Below are positions 27,300 to 36,278 of a stretch of DNA of 64,000 nucleotides, in pieces (position 1 is the first letter of the stretch; each line of letters begins with the position of its first letter). The notes below the pieces were generated by a model. It had not been told where the DNA came from and did not search any database. It worked only from the letters and a program-made list of their open reading frames with translations. The translations under genes and the position numbers were made by a program. The stretch comes from Magnetovibrio sp. PR-2 (GTDB lineage: Bacteria > Pseudomonadota > Alphaproteobacteria > Rhodospirillales > Magnetovibrionaceae), in contig NZ_JBAHUR010000012.1 in NCBI RefSeq assembly GCF_036689815.1, positions 1-64,000 of the forward strand, written 5' to 3'.

Positions 27300-28783
27300 A
27301 GATGCCCACACCCAACGCGGACACGCTGAAACGCCGTGGTGAAATCATCGAACGTCTGCGCGCCATCGTTCCGGGTGAAGGCGTGATTGTCGATGAAAAC
27401 GAACTAAAAGCGTATGAGTGCGATGGCCTGATGGCTTACCGCCAATTGCCGATGATTGTGGTGTTGCCGGAAACGACCGAACAGGTGTCTGCCGTCTTAA
27501 AAACGTGTCATGACATGGACGTCAAAATTGTCCCGCGCGGGGCGGGGACAGGACTGTCTGGTGGGGCATTGCCCTTGGCCGATGCTGTGACGCTGGGGCT
27601 GGGCAAGTTCAAAAAGATCATCGACATCGACTATGACAACCGCTGCGTCGTGGTTCAGCCGGGTGTCACCAACCGTGCCATCACCGAGGCTGTAGAAGAC
27701 GCAGGCTATTATTATGCCCCGGACCCATCGTCGAAAATCGCGTGTACCATCGGCGGCAACGTTGCCGAAAATGCAGGCGGCATGCATTGCTTGAAGTATG
27801 GACTGACCACCAACAACGTCTTGGGCGTCGAAATGGTGCTGATGAGCGGCGAGGTCGTGCGTTTGGGTGGCAAACACATGGACGCGGGCGGCTTGGACTT
27901 GCTGGGCGCCGTGACGGGGTCCGAAGGTCTGCTGGGCGTGATCACCGAAGTGACTGTGCGGATCTTGAAACAGCCTGAAGTCGCACGCGGTGTCTTGGTG
28001 GGCTTTCCCTCGGTCGAAGCTGGGGGCGAATGCGTGGCCAAGATCATCGGGTCCGGCATCATACCGGGGGCTATGGAGATGATGGACAAGATGATCATCG
28101 GCGCCATGCAGGACTTTGTCGATTCCGGCTATCCGTTGGACGTGGAGAGCCTTTTGGTGTTGGAACTGGACGGGCCCGAAGCCGAAGTCCAGTACCTGAC
28201 CGACCGTGTGAAGGACATTGCCGCGAGCGTCGGTTCCACCTATTTGCGGGTCAGCGAAAGTGACGAAGAACGCCAACAGATGTGGAAGGGGCGTATGTCG
28301 GCGTTCCCGTCCGTCGGCCGCATTTCACCGGATTACATGACCATGGACGGCACCATTCCGCGCCATCGTTTGGCCGACGTTTTGACGCGCATGAACGAAC
28401 TGTCCCAGCAACACGGTCTGCGCGTCGCCAATGTGTTCCATGCGGGTGACGGGAACTTGCATCCACTGATTTTGTTCGACGCCAACAAACCGGGCGAACT
28501 GGACAAGGCAGAAGCCTTCGGTCACGACATCTTGCGCCTGTGTGTCGCCGTTGGCGGTGTGTTGACAGGCGAACACGGTGTCGGTGTTGAAAAACGCGAT
28601 TTGATGGGGGAGATGTTTACCGAGGACGATCTCAAACAACAGCAACGCCTGAAATGCGCGTTTGACGGCTCTGGCTTGCTCAACCCGGGCAAGGTCTATC
28701 CGACGCTGCACCGCTGTGTGGAGCTGGGCCGCTTGCATGTCACGGATGGCAACATCCCATTTCCTGACATTCCCCGGTTTTGA
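27296..28783 (+). CDS. glcD: Glycolate oxidase FAD subunit GlcD
   Basis: A 495-residue FAD-linked oxidase of the vanillyl-alcohol-oxidase fold. The FAD-binding motifs 'VPRGAGTGLSGGALP', 'YYAPDPSSKIACTIGGNVAENAGG' and 'GSEGLLGVITEVTVRIL' and the C-terminal 'FHAGDGNLHPLILFD' and 'GVLTGEHGVGVEKRDLM' place it in GlcD. It oxidises glycolate to glyoxylate and passes electrons to GlcF. It overlaps the glycerate kinase by four bases; glcE starts seven bases after its stop. Confidence 0.96.
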   Translation: MKMPTPNADTLKRRGEIIERLRAIVPGEGVIVDENELKAYECDGLMAYRQLPMIVVLPETTEQVSAVLKTCHDMDVKIVPRGAGTGLSGGALPLADAVTLGLGKFKKIIDIDYDNRCVVVQPGVTNRAITEAVEDAGYYYAPDPSSKIACTIGGNVAENAGGMHCLKYGLTTNNVLGVEMVLMSGEVVRLGGKHMDAGGLDLLGAVTGSEGLLGVITEVTVRILKQPEVARGVLVGFPSVEAGGECVAKIIGSGIIPGAMEMMDKMIIGAMQDFVDSGYPLDVESLLVLELDGPEAEVQYLTDRVKDIAASVGSTYLRVSESDEERQQMWKGRMSAFPSVGRISPDYMTMDGTIPRHRLADVLTRMNELSQQHGLRVANVFHAGDGNLHPLILFDANKPGELDKAEAFGHDILRLCVAVGGVLTGEHGVGVEKRDLMGEMFTEDDLKQQQRLKCAFDGSGLLNPGKVYPTLHRCVELGRLHVTDGNIPFPDIPRF

Positions 28784-28790
28784 GGTTCTC

Positions 28791-29966
28791 ATGACAGATA
28801 TTCTCAAACCGGATAACGTTGCCCAGATTTTAGGTCTGATCAAATGGGCGGTGGCGGAAAAGTCACCGCTGCAGGTGTGCGGGCACGACACCAAGTCGGG
28901 ACTGGGCGCACCAAGCGCGTGTGAGCATATCCTCGACCTTTCGGACTTGAGCGGGATTGAGCTCTATCAACCGTCCGAACTGGTCATGACCGCCAAGGCG
29001 GGAACGCCTGTTGCAGAGGTTCAAGCCGCATTGGACGAAGCCGGGCAGATGATGGCGTTTGAACCGTGGCAGCCGGGGGCTCTCTATGGGACTGAAGGCG
29101 GCACGGTCGGTGGCTTGTTCGCGTCCGCAGTCTGTGGTCCGCGAAGGCCTTTGGCGGGCAGTGCGCGCGATCACTTGCTGGGCTTTGAAGCCATCAGTGG
29201 ACGGGGCGAGGTGTTTAAGTCCGGCGGGCGCGTGGTTAAAAACGTGACGGGTTTTGATCTATCGAAATTGATGGCGGGGTCCATGGGCACGCTTTCGGTG
29301 ATGACCCAGGTGACGTTCAAGGTGCTGCCCAAACCAGAAAAAACGCGCACGGTTTTGGTGTTCGACCCAACCGATGCCCAGCGTGCCATGCTGGATGCAC
29401 AGAACTCGCCCTATGAAGTGTCCGGCGTTGCGCACTTGCCCACAGATATCGCGGCGAAGTCGGCAGTGTCTTATATCAAAGACAAAGGGGCTGGCATCGT
29501 TGCCGTGCGTGTCGAAGGCCCTGCACCCTCTGTAGAAGTCCGCTGTCAGTCCTTGCGCGATGTGTTGGGCGCGTATGGTGAGGTGGAAGAACTGCATACC
29601 CACAATTCCGCAACCTTGTGGCGCGAAGTGCGCGACGTTGAGTTTTTCAAAGGTGACGCGGATTTATGGCGCTTATCCGTCCCGCCCGCCGAGGGTGTTA
29701 AAATTGCAAGCCAGTTGGGCGGCACCTACTTCTTGGATTGGGCGGGCGGCTTAATCTGGTTGCAAGCCTCGGGCGAAGATGCTCAGCGTATACGAGCCGC
29801 TATGGCGTCGGGCCACGCAACGTTGATGCGGGGATCCAAAGACATGCGACGCTCAATGCCTGTGTTTCAGTCCCAGTCCGACGGATTGGCCGCTCTCATG
29901 AACCGCGTGCGCGCTGGGTTTGATCCGCACACCATTCTCAATCCCGGCCGGATGGGAGGGGGCTGA
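28791..29966 (+). CDS. glcE: Glycolate oxidase FAD-binding subunit GlcE
   Basis: A 391-residue partner of GlcD with a second FAD-binding domain ('VMTAKAGTPVAEVQAAL', 'GGTVGGLFASAVCGPRR', 'VKNVTGFDLSKLMAGSMGTL') and the closing 'FDPHTILNPGRM'. GlcE is needed for activity of the three-subunit enzyme. The open frame extends back into glcD, but ATG 28791 with TGAGG just ahead gives normal length and a 7-base spacer. Its stop shares a base with glcF. Confidence 0.95.
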   Translation: MTDILKPDNVAQILGLIKWAVAEKSPLQVCGHDTKSGLGAPSACEHILDLSDLSGIELYQPSELVMTAKAGTPVAEVQAALDEAGQMMAFEPWQPGALYGTEGGTVGGLFASAVCGPRRPLAGSARDHLLGFEAISGRGEVFKSGGRVVKNVTGFDLSKLMAGSMGTLSVMTQVTFKVLPKPEKTRTVLVFDPTDAQRAMLDAQNSPYEVSGVAHLPTDIAAKSAVSYIKDKGAGIVAVRVEGPAPSVEVRCQSLRDVLGAYGEVEELHTHNSATLWREVRDVEFFKGDADLWRLSVPPAEGVKIASQLGGTYFLDWAGGLIWLQASGEDAQRIRAAMASGHATLMRGSKDMRRSMPVFQSQSDGLAALMNRVRAGFDPHTILNPGRMGGG

Positions 29967-31222
29967 TGGAAACACATTTTTCAGACAAGCAGCTCCACCA
30001 AACGCCCATCAAGATCGCCAACGACATCTTGCGCAAGTGTGTGCACTGCGGTTTTTGCACGGCCACCTGCCCGACCTATGTGGTGTTGGGCGACGAATTG
30101 GACAGTCCGCGGGGACGCATTTATCAGATCAGGGACATGTTGGAATCGGGCAAACCTGCCGAAGACAACACGGTCAAACACGTGGATCGGTGTTTGAGCT
30201 GTCTGTCGTGTATGACCACCTGTCCGTCGGGTGTGGACTACATGCATTTGGTCGACCATGCACGCAATTATATCGAAGAGACCTATACACGGCCTTTTCC
30301 AGAACGGGCCTTGCGGTGGGTTTTGTCGACCGTGTTGCCCAATCCAAAACTGTTTCGCTTGTCGATGTTGGGCGCGCGCCTGGTCAAACCGTTTAAGGGA
30401 TTACTGCCGGGACGTTTGAAGGTCATGGTGGCGAAAGCCCCCACAAGCTTGCCCAAGGCCGAACCCATCGGCACACACGTGCCCCAAGGCCAAACCCGCA
30501 TGAAGGTCGCGTTCTTGCCCGGCTGTGCGCAACAGACACTTGCGCCGCGCATTAACGCCGCCGCCGCACGGCTGTTGGTGCGGTTGGGCTGTGAAGTGAC
30601 GGAGCCCGCAGACATTCAGTGCTGCAGCGCGCTCACCCACCACATGGGCAAGGAAGCCGCAGCCATCGCCACCGCCAAGCACAACATCGACGTGTGGGAG
30701 CACACAGGTGCCGACGTCATCGCCATCACCGCGTCCGGCTGTTCGTCGGTGGTTAAGGACTACGGCCATATGTTGCAAGACGAGCCGGCGTGGGCCGAAC
30801 GCGCCCAGGCCATTGCCGCCAAGACCCGTGACATCAATGAATTGGTGGCCGAGCTGGGTCTGGACGGTGTGAAAGACTTTGCCAAGCCTGCTGTGGCCTA
30901 CCATGCCCCGTGTTCTTTGCAGCACGGTCAAAAAAATGTCGAAGGGCCTGTGGACCTCTTGCAAGCGGCGGGCTTTGCGGTCTCAACGCCGAAAGATGCA
31001 CACTTGTGCTGTGGGTCGGCGGGGATCTACAACATCATGCAGCCTGACTTAGGCGCGGAACTTGGCCGGCGTAAGGGCGCAAGCCTTGAGGTTTTAAATG
31101 CTAAAGTAATCGCCACGGCCAACATCGGCTGCTTGATCCAGATTGGTGAGTACGCCAGAACACCTGTTGTTCACGCGGTGGAACTGCTAGACTGGGCCAC
31201 CGGCGGTCCTTCGCCGCTCTAA
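29966..31222 (+). CDS. glcF: Glycolate oxidase iron-sulfur subunit GlcF
   Basis: A 418-residue iron-sulfur protein. Two ferredoxin-type clusters ('CVHCGFCTATCP' and 'CLSCLSCMTTCP') are followed by two cysteine-rich CCG domains ('CCSAL' with 'SGCSS', and 'APCS' with 'CCGSAG'). It passes electrons from GlcD/E to the quinone pool at the membrane. TGATG overlap with glcE shows coupling. A TlpA-like gene follows after 23 bases. Confidence 0.96.
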   Translation: METHFSDKQLHQTPIKIANDILRKCVHCGFCTATCPTYVVLGDELDSPRGRIYQIRDMLESGKPAEDNTVKHVDRCLSCLSCMTTCPSGVDYMHLVDHARNYIEETYTRPFPERALRWVLSTVLPNPKLFRLSMLGARLVKPFKGLLPGRLKVMVAKAPTSLPKAEPIGTHVPQGQTRMKVAFLPGCAQQTLAPRINAAAARLLVRLGCEVTEPADIQCCSALTHHMGKEAAAIATAKHNIDVWEHTGADVIAITASGCSSVVKDYGHMLQDEPAWAERAQAIAAKTRDINELVAELGLDGVKDFAKPAVAYHAPCSLQHGQKNVEGPVDLLQAAGFAVSTPKDAHLCCGSAGIYNIMQPDLGAELGRRKGASLEVLNAKVIATANIGCLIQIGEYARTPVVHAVELLDWATGGPSPL

Positions 31223-31245
31223 CGTATCTTAAGGGCAAGAAAAAT

Positions 31246-31851
31246 ATGATGCGGCTCCCGACTTTATTCGTCATTGCGTCCCTGATCAGCTTCGCCGTGG
31301 GCGGGGTGGGGTATTACTTGGCCATGCCCAATTTGGGCAAAGATTATGCGAAACCCGTTGACGGTGATATCAGCTTTGTCAAAGCCGCCGACCAGTTGGA
31401 AGGCTTTAGTTTGCTCACCAACATGCCGCCTATTCCCGGTGTGGATATGCTGGACGAAGCGGGCAACACGGTGACGTTCGACAAATTCAAAGGCAAGGTC
31501 GTGGTGTTCAACCTGTGGGCCACCTGGTGTCCGCCGTGCATTCGCGAAATGCCGGACTTGAACAGCTTGCAAGTGGAATTTAAGGACCAAGACTTCATCG
31601 TCGTGCCCGTCGCCAGCGGCAAACAAGGCACGGAAGAGCCTGCCGAGTTCCTGCGCAAACGCAACTTAGATGCCCTGACGACATACTACGATCCAGGCTC
31701 GGAATTCCTGCGCATGTTCGACATCGAAACCCTGCCGACCACTTTTGTGCTGGATAAAAACGGCAACATGCGCGGGGGTGTCATTGGCATGACGGACTGG
31801 TATTCCGACGAAGCGAAAGCCATGTTGCGCGCGCTGCTCGCAGAAGGCTGA
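31246..31851 (+). CDS. TlpA-family membrane-anchored thioredoxin
   Basis: A 201-residue thiol-disulfide oxidoreductase. An N-terminal helix (about residues 5-27) anchors it in the membrane with the thioredoxin fold in the periplasm; the active site is 'WATWCPPCIREMP' and the cis-proline loop is 'IETLPTTFVLD'. TlpA/ResA proteins reduce haem-binding cysteines in apocytochromes or copper-site proteins. Its position after glcF and before a cytochrome c gene suggests it may help mature the latter, although a 198-base AT-rich gap with its own promoter-like DNA lies between. Confidence 0.88.
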   Translation: MMRLPTLFVIASLISFAVGGVGYYLAMPNLGKDYAKPVDGDISFVKAADQLEGFSLLTNMPPIPGVDMLDEAGNTVTFDKFKGKVVVFNLWATWCPPCIREMPDLNSLQVEFKDQDFIVVPVASGKQGTEEPAEFLRKRNLDALTTYYDPGSEFLRMFDIETLPTTFVLDKNGNMRGGVIGMTDWYSDEAKAMLRALLAEG

Positions 31852-31976
31852 ATATTCAAATTTTAATATATATCATCGTACTTATATACACAAAATTTAT
31901 GTAAAATAATGTTGCGTCATGTTATAATTTTCAGAACCACAAAACCAAATCAGGCAAGAGTGGTAAGTGAGCACTT

Positions 31977-32018
31977 GCTTTGGTGCACGGCTCTTCAGGC
32001 TCTCAAAAAAACCAAAGC
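31977..32018 (+). promoter_or_regulatory. Leader inverted repeat before the cytochrome c gene
   Basis: GCTTTGGT at 31977-31984 and ACCAAAGC at 32011-32018 are a perfect 8-bp inverted repeat enclosing 26 bases, ending 31 bases before the cytochrome start. The DNA upstream (31855-31925) is very AT-rich and a likely promoter. The repeat could form a stem in the mRNA leader. Confidence 0.4.
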
Positions 32019-32049
32019 TGGTGCGATGGACCTTGGATAGGAGGCGGTG

Positions 32050-32472
32050 ATGACGGTCTCAAGGTTTGCATCTGGTTTGGGCGCACTGTCCATGGCTTTG
32101 CTCATGGCTCTCACCCCCACCGAAGTTCCGGCCGCAGACGCGGAAGTCGGCAACTGGAAAGTTGGACGCGTATACTATCGTTTCGTCTGCACATCTTGTC
32201 ACAAGGATATGGCGGGTAAGGTCATTTCACCCAATGAATTGACCAAAGCCGAATGGCGCGCCTATCTGGACGCTGACAAACACGATGCGACGGGCAAAGC
32301 CGAAGGCTCTGTTGAGTATTACTCTTCTGGTGAATACCGCTCGTCCATCGCTGACACCAACAAAGCAGCGGCGAAGTTTTTGACTATGCCGGACGAACAA
32401 ATGGCTCAACACATCCGGGCCTGGGCCGTCTATGGCGCGAAAGACTCCGACACGGCTTCAAGCTGCCAATAG
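32050..32472 (+). CDS. Small exported c-type cytochrome
   Basis: A 140-residue exported protein with one haem-attachment motif 'CTSCH' near residue 47 and a signal peptide ending near 'TEVPAADAEVG'. The axial Met is likely in the late 'FLTMPDEQMAQHIRAW' helix. Apart from CxxCH there is little similarity to a named family. AGGAGG at 32039-32044 precedes ATG 32050. It lies 15 bases before a sulfur transporter gene and with the rhodanese gene forms a three-gene sulfur cluster, so it may accept electrons from periplasmic sulfur oxidation. Confidence 0.82.
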   Translation: MTVSRFASGLGALSMALLMALTPTEVPAADAEVGNWKVGRVYYRFVCTSCHKDMAGKVISPNELTKAEWRAYLDADKHDATGKAEGSVEYYSSGEYRSSIADTNKAAAKFLTMPDEQMAQHIRAWAVYGAKDSDTASSCQ

Positions 32473-32487
32473 GTTCGGGAGGTTGTC

Positions 32488-33777
32488 ATGAGCACGCTGA
32501 ACGAACCTGTTGCGAAAACACGAAAAGACGAGCACGTCCAATCGCTTTTTAAATGGCCCAGTTGGTTTGACGGGGTGCGCGAAGACGGTGCGAAGGTCTT
32601 TATCGAACAATGGTCGCCTTACGTCGCCGCGTTGGCATTGGTGATCATTGTGATTGCCTTGATGGGGCAAAAAGTTTTTTGGGGTGTCTTCGGTGGGTTT
32701 AAGCTGTGGGGAGATTATTTCAACACCCTCATCGGCTTGGCCCCGGCCTTGGGCATTTCCGAAAACCTCGCCAGCCCCCTCATGCACAAGATTTCTCTGA
32801 TGAACATTGCACTGTTGATCGGTGCCACGGTCGCTGCCCTGATCTCAAAACAGTTTCGCATCAATCCAGCTCCCAAAATCGAATACGTTTGGGGTGGCGT
32901 GGGCGGGACGCTCATGGGGCTTGGGGCCGTGCTTGCTGGTGGCTGCAATGTTGGTGGCTTCTTTACCCCGTTGATGTTTGGCTCGCCCACAGGATGGGTG
33001 ATGTTGGCCGGATTGATCGCAGGTGCGTGGATCGGGCTGAAAATCATGCTTTGGGGTATGGAAAATATCGAATGGGGAACCGAGCCCCCACCGCAACTGG
33101 GTGAAATGCCTGGGCGCAGGTACTTCCCGTGTGTTGGTGTGGGCATAACCGTCTTGATTGGTCTGTGGGCGGTGGAATGGATTACTGCACCGGATGCCAA
33201 ATTGGCGGTGCGCGCGACCATCATCTTGGGCGGCTTTGCCATCGGCTTTGTTATGCACCGTGCACGCTTTTGCATGTCGCGTGTGGTGCGCGAACCATTG
33301 ATGACGGGGGAAGGCGATATGACCAAAGCCTTCATGCTCGCCATCTTGTTGGGCGTTCCGGTGGGCTCGATCTTGCTCAGCGGTGGCGTGATGGATCCGT
33401 ACTTGGCCATTCCAGCGCGGTTTTGGATGGGCTCGCTCGGCGGTGGGTTCATCTTTGGCATTGGTATGGTGCTCGCCGGTGGTTGCGCCACGGGTACGCT
33501 TTGGCGTATGGGCGAAGGGCACATGAAGCTTTGGACCTCGGCGTTCTTTTTTGCCTGGTCCGGATCGATCTTCTATGCGCTGATGAAAAAAACCGGGCTC
33601 ACGGTGACTGATATGAACTTGGATATGATTGAAGAAAGTGCGCTGGGTATTCAAGCGCATTGGCCGGCCATGTTGGGCGGTTGGGGACCAACCTATGCGG
33701 TGACCTTCGCCATACTGGCCGTTTGGTATCTGCTGGTGACGTACAACGAACGCACTGGCCGATTTACCATTTTCTAA
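32488..33777 (+). CDS. YeeE/YedE-family sulfur transporter
   Basis: A 429-residue polytopic membrane protein with about ten helices and two copies of the sulf-transp signature: 'GLGAVLAGGCNVGGFFTPL' and 'GIGMVLAGGCATGTLWRMG', each with the conserved Gly-Gly-Cys, plus 'HRARFCMSR'. The cysteines line the pore in the thiosulfate transporter YeeE. A cytosolic N-terminal extension of about 40 residues precedes the first helix. A GGGAGG-like site precedes ATG 32488. The neighbouring rhodanese and cytochrome support a role in moving thiosulfate or sulfane sulfur. Confidence 0.9.
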   Translation: MSTLNEPVAKTRKDEHVQSLFKWPSWFDGVREDGAKVFIEQWSPYVAALALVIIVIALMGQKVFWGVFGGFKLWGDYFNTLIGLAPALGISENLASPLMHKISLMNIALLIGATVAALISKQFRINPAPKIEYVWGGVGGTLMGLGAVLAGGCNVGGFFTPLMFGSPTGWVMLAGLIAGAWIGLKIMLWGMENIEWGTEPPPQLGEMPGRRYFPCVGVGITVLIGLWAVEWITAPDAKLAVRATIILGGFAIGFVMHRARFCMSRVVREPLMTGEGDMTKAFMLAILLGVPVGSILLSGGVMDPYLAIPARFWMGSLGGGFIFGIGMVLAGGCATGTLWRMGEGHMKLWTSAFFFAWSGSIFYALMKKTGLTVTDMNLDMIEESALGIQAHWPAMLGGWGPTYAVTFAILAVWYLLVTYNERTGRFTIF

Positions 33778-33806
33778 GTCAACGTTTGAGAAGAGGAGGC
33801 CTAGCC

Positions 33807-34964
33807 ATGTTGTTCAAACGCTTATTCGTCGTTTTGGCCGCCTTGCTCATTGCCGTCCCACTGAGTGCAGCCACGGCTGCCGAAGGCTTCGACAAAAGCA
33901 AGTGGTACAAGACCATCGTCGATTATGAGTTCGTTGCTCCGTTCGCCGTAGCACCGATCCGCAACGACGTTATGATCATCGATTCACGGCCCTATGCCCG
34001 GCGCTATGAAGTCGGCCATATTCCCATGGCCGTGAGTATTCCCGACAGCAAGTTCGCCACAATGACCAATTTGCTGCCGAAGGACAAAAACCTGCAGTTA
34101 ATCTTCTACTGCGGTGGGTTCAAATGCCCGCTTAGCCACAAATCGGCAACCAAAGCCGAAGCCCTGGGCTACACCAAAGTTGCCGTGTATGCCGCAGGGA
34201 TGCCGGACTGGGTCAAGAACGGCGGACTTAAATCCGTGGCCACCACGCACATCAAATCCTTGATGGCATCGGGTGAACCCATCGCCATCGTTGATGCGCG
34301 TCCACTGCGCAAAGCTAAAGCCGGGCGTGTTCCGGGGGCTTTGATGATCCCCGACAGCAAGTTCGACAAATATGCCGGATTGCTTCCGGCCAATAAAGAC
34401 ACGCCGCTGTTTTTCTATTGCGGCGGTCTGAAGTGCCCGCTGAGTGCCAAAAGCGCGATTAAAGCCAAAGCGCTCGGTTACAGCAAAGTCGCTTTGTACC
34501 AAGTCGGTTACCCCGATTGGAAAAAAGCTACAGGATTGGTGGAAATGGTCGTTGCTCCCGACGCCAAAGCCGCCATGGTTGCCTCTAAGCCCAAAGCTGG
34601 CGCAACCAAATCCTATGCCTTCATCGAAACTAAAAAGCCCGGCCAAATTACAGCGGCCAGCTTCAAGGCTTTGATGAATGAAAATGCAGGCAAAGCCATG
34701 ATCGTTGATGTGCGCGATGCCAGCGAAATCAAACGGGACGGCACGTTCAAGGATGCGGTCGTTATTCCGGTCGGCGAATTGGACAAAAAAATGGCAACAC
34801 TGCCCAAAGATCGTCCCGTGGTGTTCTTCTGCTCGACAGGTGGGCGTGCCGGTGAAGCATATGACACCGTCTCCATGCTCGCCGAAGGTGTCACAGCGTT
34901 CTTCTTGGATGCCGAAGTCACGTTTGCCAAAGATGGAAGCTACATCATCAAACCCAATGCATGA
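33807..34964 (+). CDS. Exported triple-rhodanese protein
   Basis: A 385-residue exported protein with three rhodanese domains after a signal peptide ending near 'SAATAAEGF'. Domains one and two (about 40-140 and 145-245) are near copies; their active-site loops are 'CGGFKCPLSHKS' (Cys102) and 'CGGLKCPLSAKS' (Cys205), each with a second Cys five residues later. Domain three (about 275-380) has the more usual 'CSTGGRAGE' (Cys342). Rhodaneses carry sulfane sulfur as a cysteine persulfide. AGAGGAGG precedes ATG 33807. It is the last gene of the cytochrome/YeeE/rhodanese cluster and ends before a terminator. Confidence 0.9.
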   Translation: MLFKRLFVVLAALLIAVPLSAATAAEGFDKSKWYKTIVDYEFVAPFAVAPIRNDVMIIDSRPYARRYEVGHIPMAVSIPDSKFATMTNLLPKDKNLQLIFYCGGFKCPLSHKSATKAEALGYTKVAVYAAGMPDWVKNGGLKSVATTHIKSLMASGEPIAIVDARPLRKAKAGRVPGALMIPDSKFDKYAGLLPANKDTPLFFYCGGLKCPLSAKSAIKAKALGYSKVALYQVGYPDWKKATGLVEMVVAPDAKAAMVASKPKAGATKSYAFIETKKPGQITAASFKALMNENAGKAMIVDVRDASEIKRDGTFKDAVVIPVGELDKKMATLPKDRPVVFFCSTGGRAGEAYDTVSMLAEGVTAFFLDAEVTFAKDGSYIIKPNA

Positions 34965-34984
34965 GAGCCGCATTGGAAACTGGA

Positions 34985-35014
34985 AAAGGGTCGGAGTTTT
35001 CCGGCCCTTTTTTT
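34985..35014. terminator. Terminator between the rhodanese and bioA genes
   Basis: AAAGGGTCGGA (34985-34995) pairs with TCCGGCCCTTT (35000-35010), with one G-T pair and a 4-base loop, followed by more T. The A run on the other side lets it serve both convergent genes, although the bioA stop codon overlaps its edge. Confidence 0.85.
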
Positions 35015-36278
35015 AGAGCTCCAAAACCTCGGGTGCGGCTTCAATGGTGTCGTAGATTTCGCTGAGATCGTCTTCTGTCACACAATAGGGCGGCAGGATG
35101 TAAACCGTGTTGCCCAAGGGGCGCAGCAGTAATCCTTTTTCGCGAAAGTGGTCGTATAGCTTCGGTGCGATGTTGGAGAGATACCCCTGGTCCGACACAA
35201 TGATGTCCATGGCCGCGATGGTGCCGTGTTGGCGAAAGCCTTCGAAGCGTGGGTTTTGGGCCAGCGATTTCAGGCGCCCGGAGTGGAAGGCCGCAATCGC
35301 GTCGATGCGCTCTTGCACGGGCTCGTCTTTCCAAATCTGCGTGTTGGCGTAAGCCACAGCGCACGCGATGGGGTTGGCGGTGTAGGAACTGGAATGGAAG
35401 AACGTGCGTGAACGGTCTTCGGAATAGTGCGCGTCAAAGAACCGGTCTTGGCAGAGCGTCACGGCCAAGGGCATGAAGCCGCCCGTGAGGCCTTTGGAGG
35501 TGCACAGGATGTCCGGCTCAATGCCCGCTTGGTCACACGCCCACATGGTGCCCGTGCGGCCCCACCCGGTCATGACTTCGTCGGCGATGAACACAGCGTC
35601 GTTCTTTTCGCAAATGGACTTGAGGCTTTTGAGCACGTCGGGCGCGTACATCAGCATGCCACCTGCCCCCAGAACTAAGGGCTCGAGGATCAGGGCCGCG
35701 ACTTGGTCCGGGTTTTCAGACACGATGCGTTCCAACGCCGCAGTCGTTTCGGCTTCTTTGCCGGGGGTGGGGAAGGGGATGCTTTCGACGTCGAATAACA
35801 ACGGCGTGTAAGCTGCGTTATAGACCCCGCGTTCGCCCACACTCATGGTGCCGATGGTGTCCCCGTGATATCCATTTTCCATGACAATGACTTTTTGGCG
35901 CTGGGTTTGGCCTAGGTTATGCCAATAGCCCAAGGCCATTTTGAGGGCGACTTCTACGGCGGTGGAGCCACTGTCGGAAAAGAAGACTTTGCTGAGCCCT
36001 TTGGGGGCAAGACGCACCAGTTTTTCGGCCAGCTGTTCGGCAGGCTCGTGCGTGTGTCCGGCAAAGATGACTTGGTCGAGCTTACCGGCTTGTTCACGTG
36101 CGGCCTCGACCAACTTGGGATGGCAGTGGCCGTGTGTCACCACCCACCACGACGATATCGCGTCGGTGATGCGTTTGCCGTCGGGGGTGTAGAGGTATGC
36201 GCCTTCGCCGCGCTCCACCTTTTGCATTTGTGGGATCAGCGCGTGCTGGGTGAACGGGTGCCAGATGGGGGAACTCAC
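35013..36278 (-). CDS. bioA: Adenosylmethionine-8-amino-7-oxononanoate aminotransferase
   Basis: A 421-residue class III PLP aminotransferase for the third step of biotin synthesis, using SAM as amino donor. Family features are 'IWHPFTQH', 'DAISSWWVVTHGHCHP', 'FFSDSGSTAVEVALKMA', 'NGYHGDT', 'IADEVMTGWGRTGTMWACDQ' and the PLP lysine in 'CTSKGLTGGFMPLA'. GTG 36278 follows GGAGG by six bases and overlaps the bioD stop. It is the last gene of bioBFDA. Confidence 0.96.
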   Translation of the reverse strand: MSSPIWHPFTQHALIPQMQKVERGEGAYLYTPDGKRITDAISSWWVVTHGHCHPKLVEAAREQAGKLDQVIFAGHTHEPAEQLAEKLVRLAPKGLSKVFFSDSGSTAVEVALKMALGYWHNLGQTQRQKVIVMENGYHGDTIGTMSVGERGVYNAAYTPLLFDVESIPFPTPGKEAETTAALERIVSENPDQVAALILEPLVLGAGGMLMYAPDVLKSLKSICEKNDAVFIADEVMTGWGRTGTMWACDQAGIEPDILCTSKGLTGGFMPLAVTLCQDRFFDAHYSEDRSRTFFHSSSYTANPIACAVAYANTQIWKDEPVQERIDAIAAFHSGRLKSLAQNPRFEGFRQHGTIAAMDIIVSDQGYLSNIAPKLYDHFREKGLLLRPLGNTVYILPPYCVTEDDLSEIYDTIEAAPEVLEL

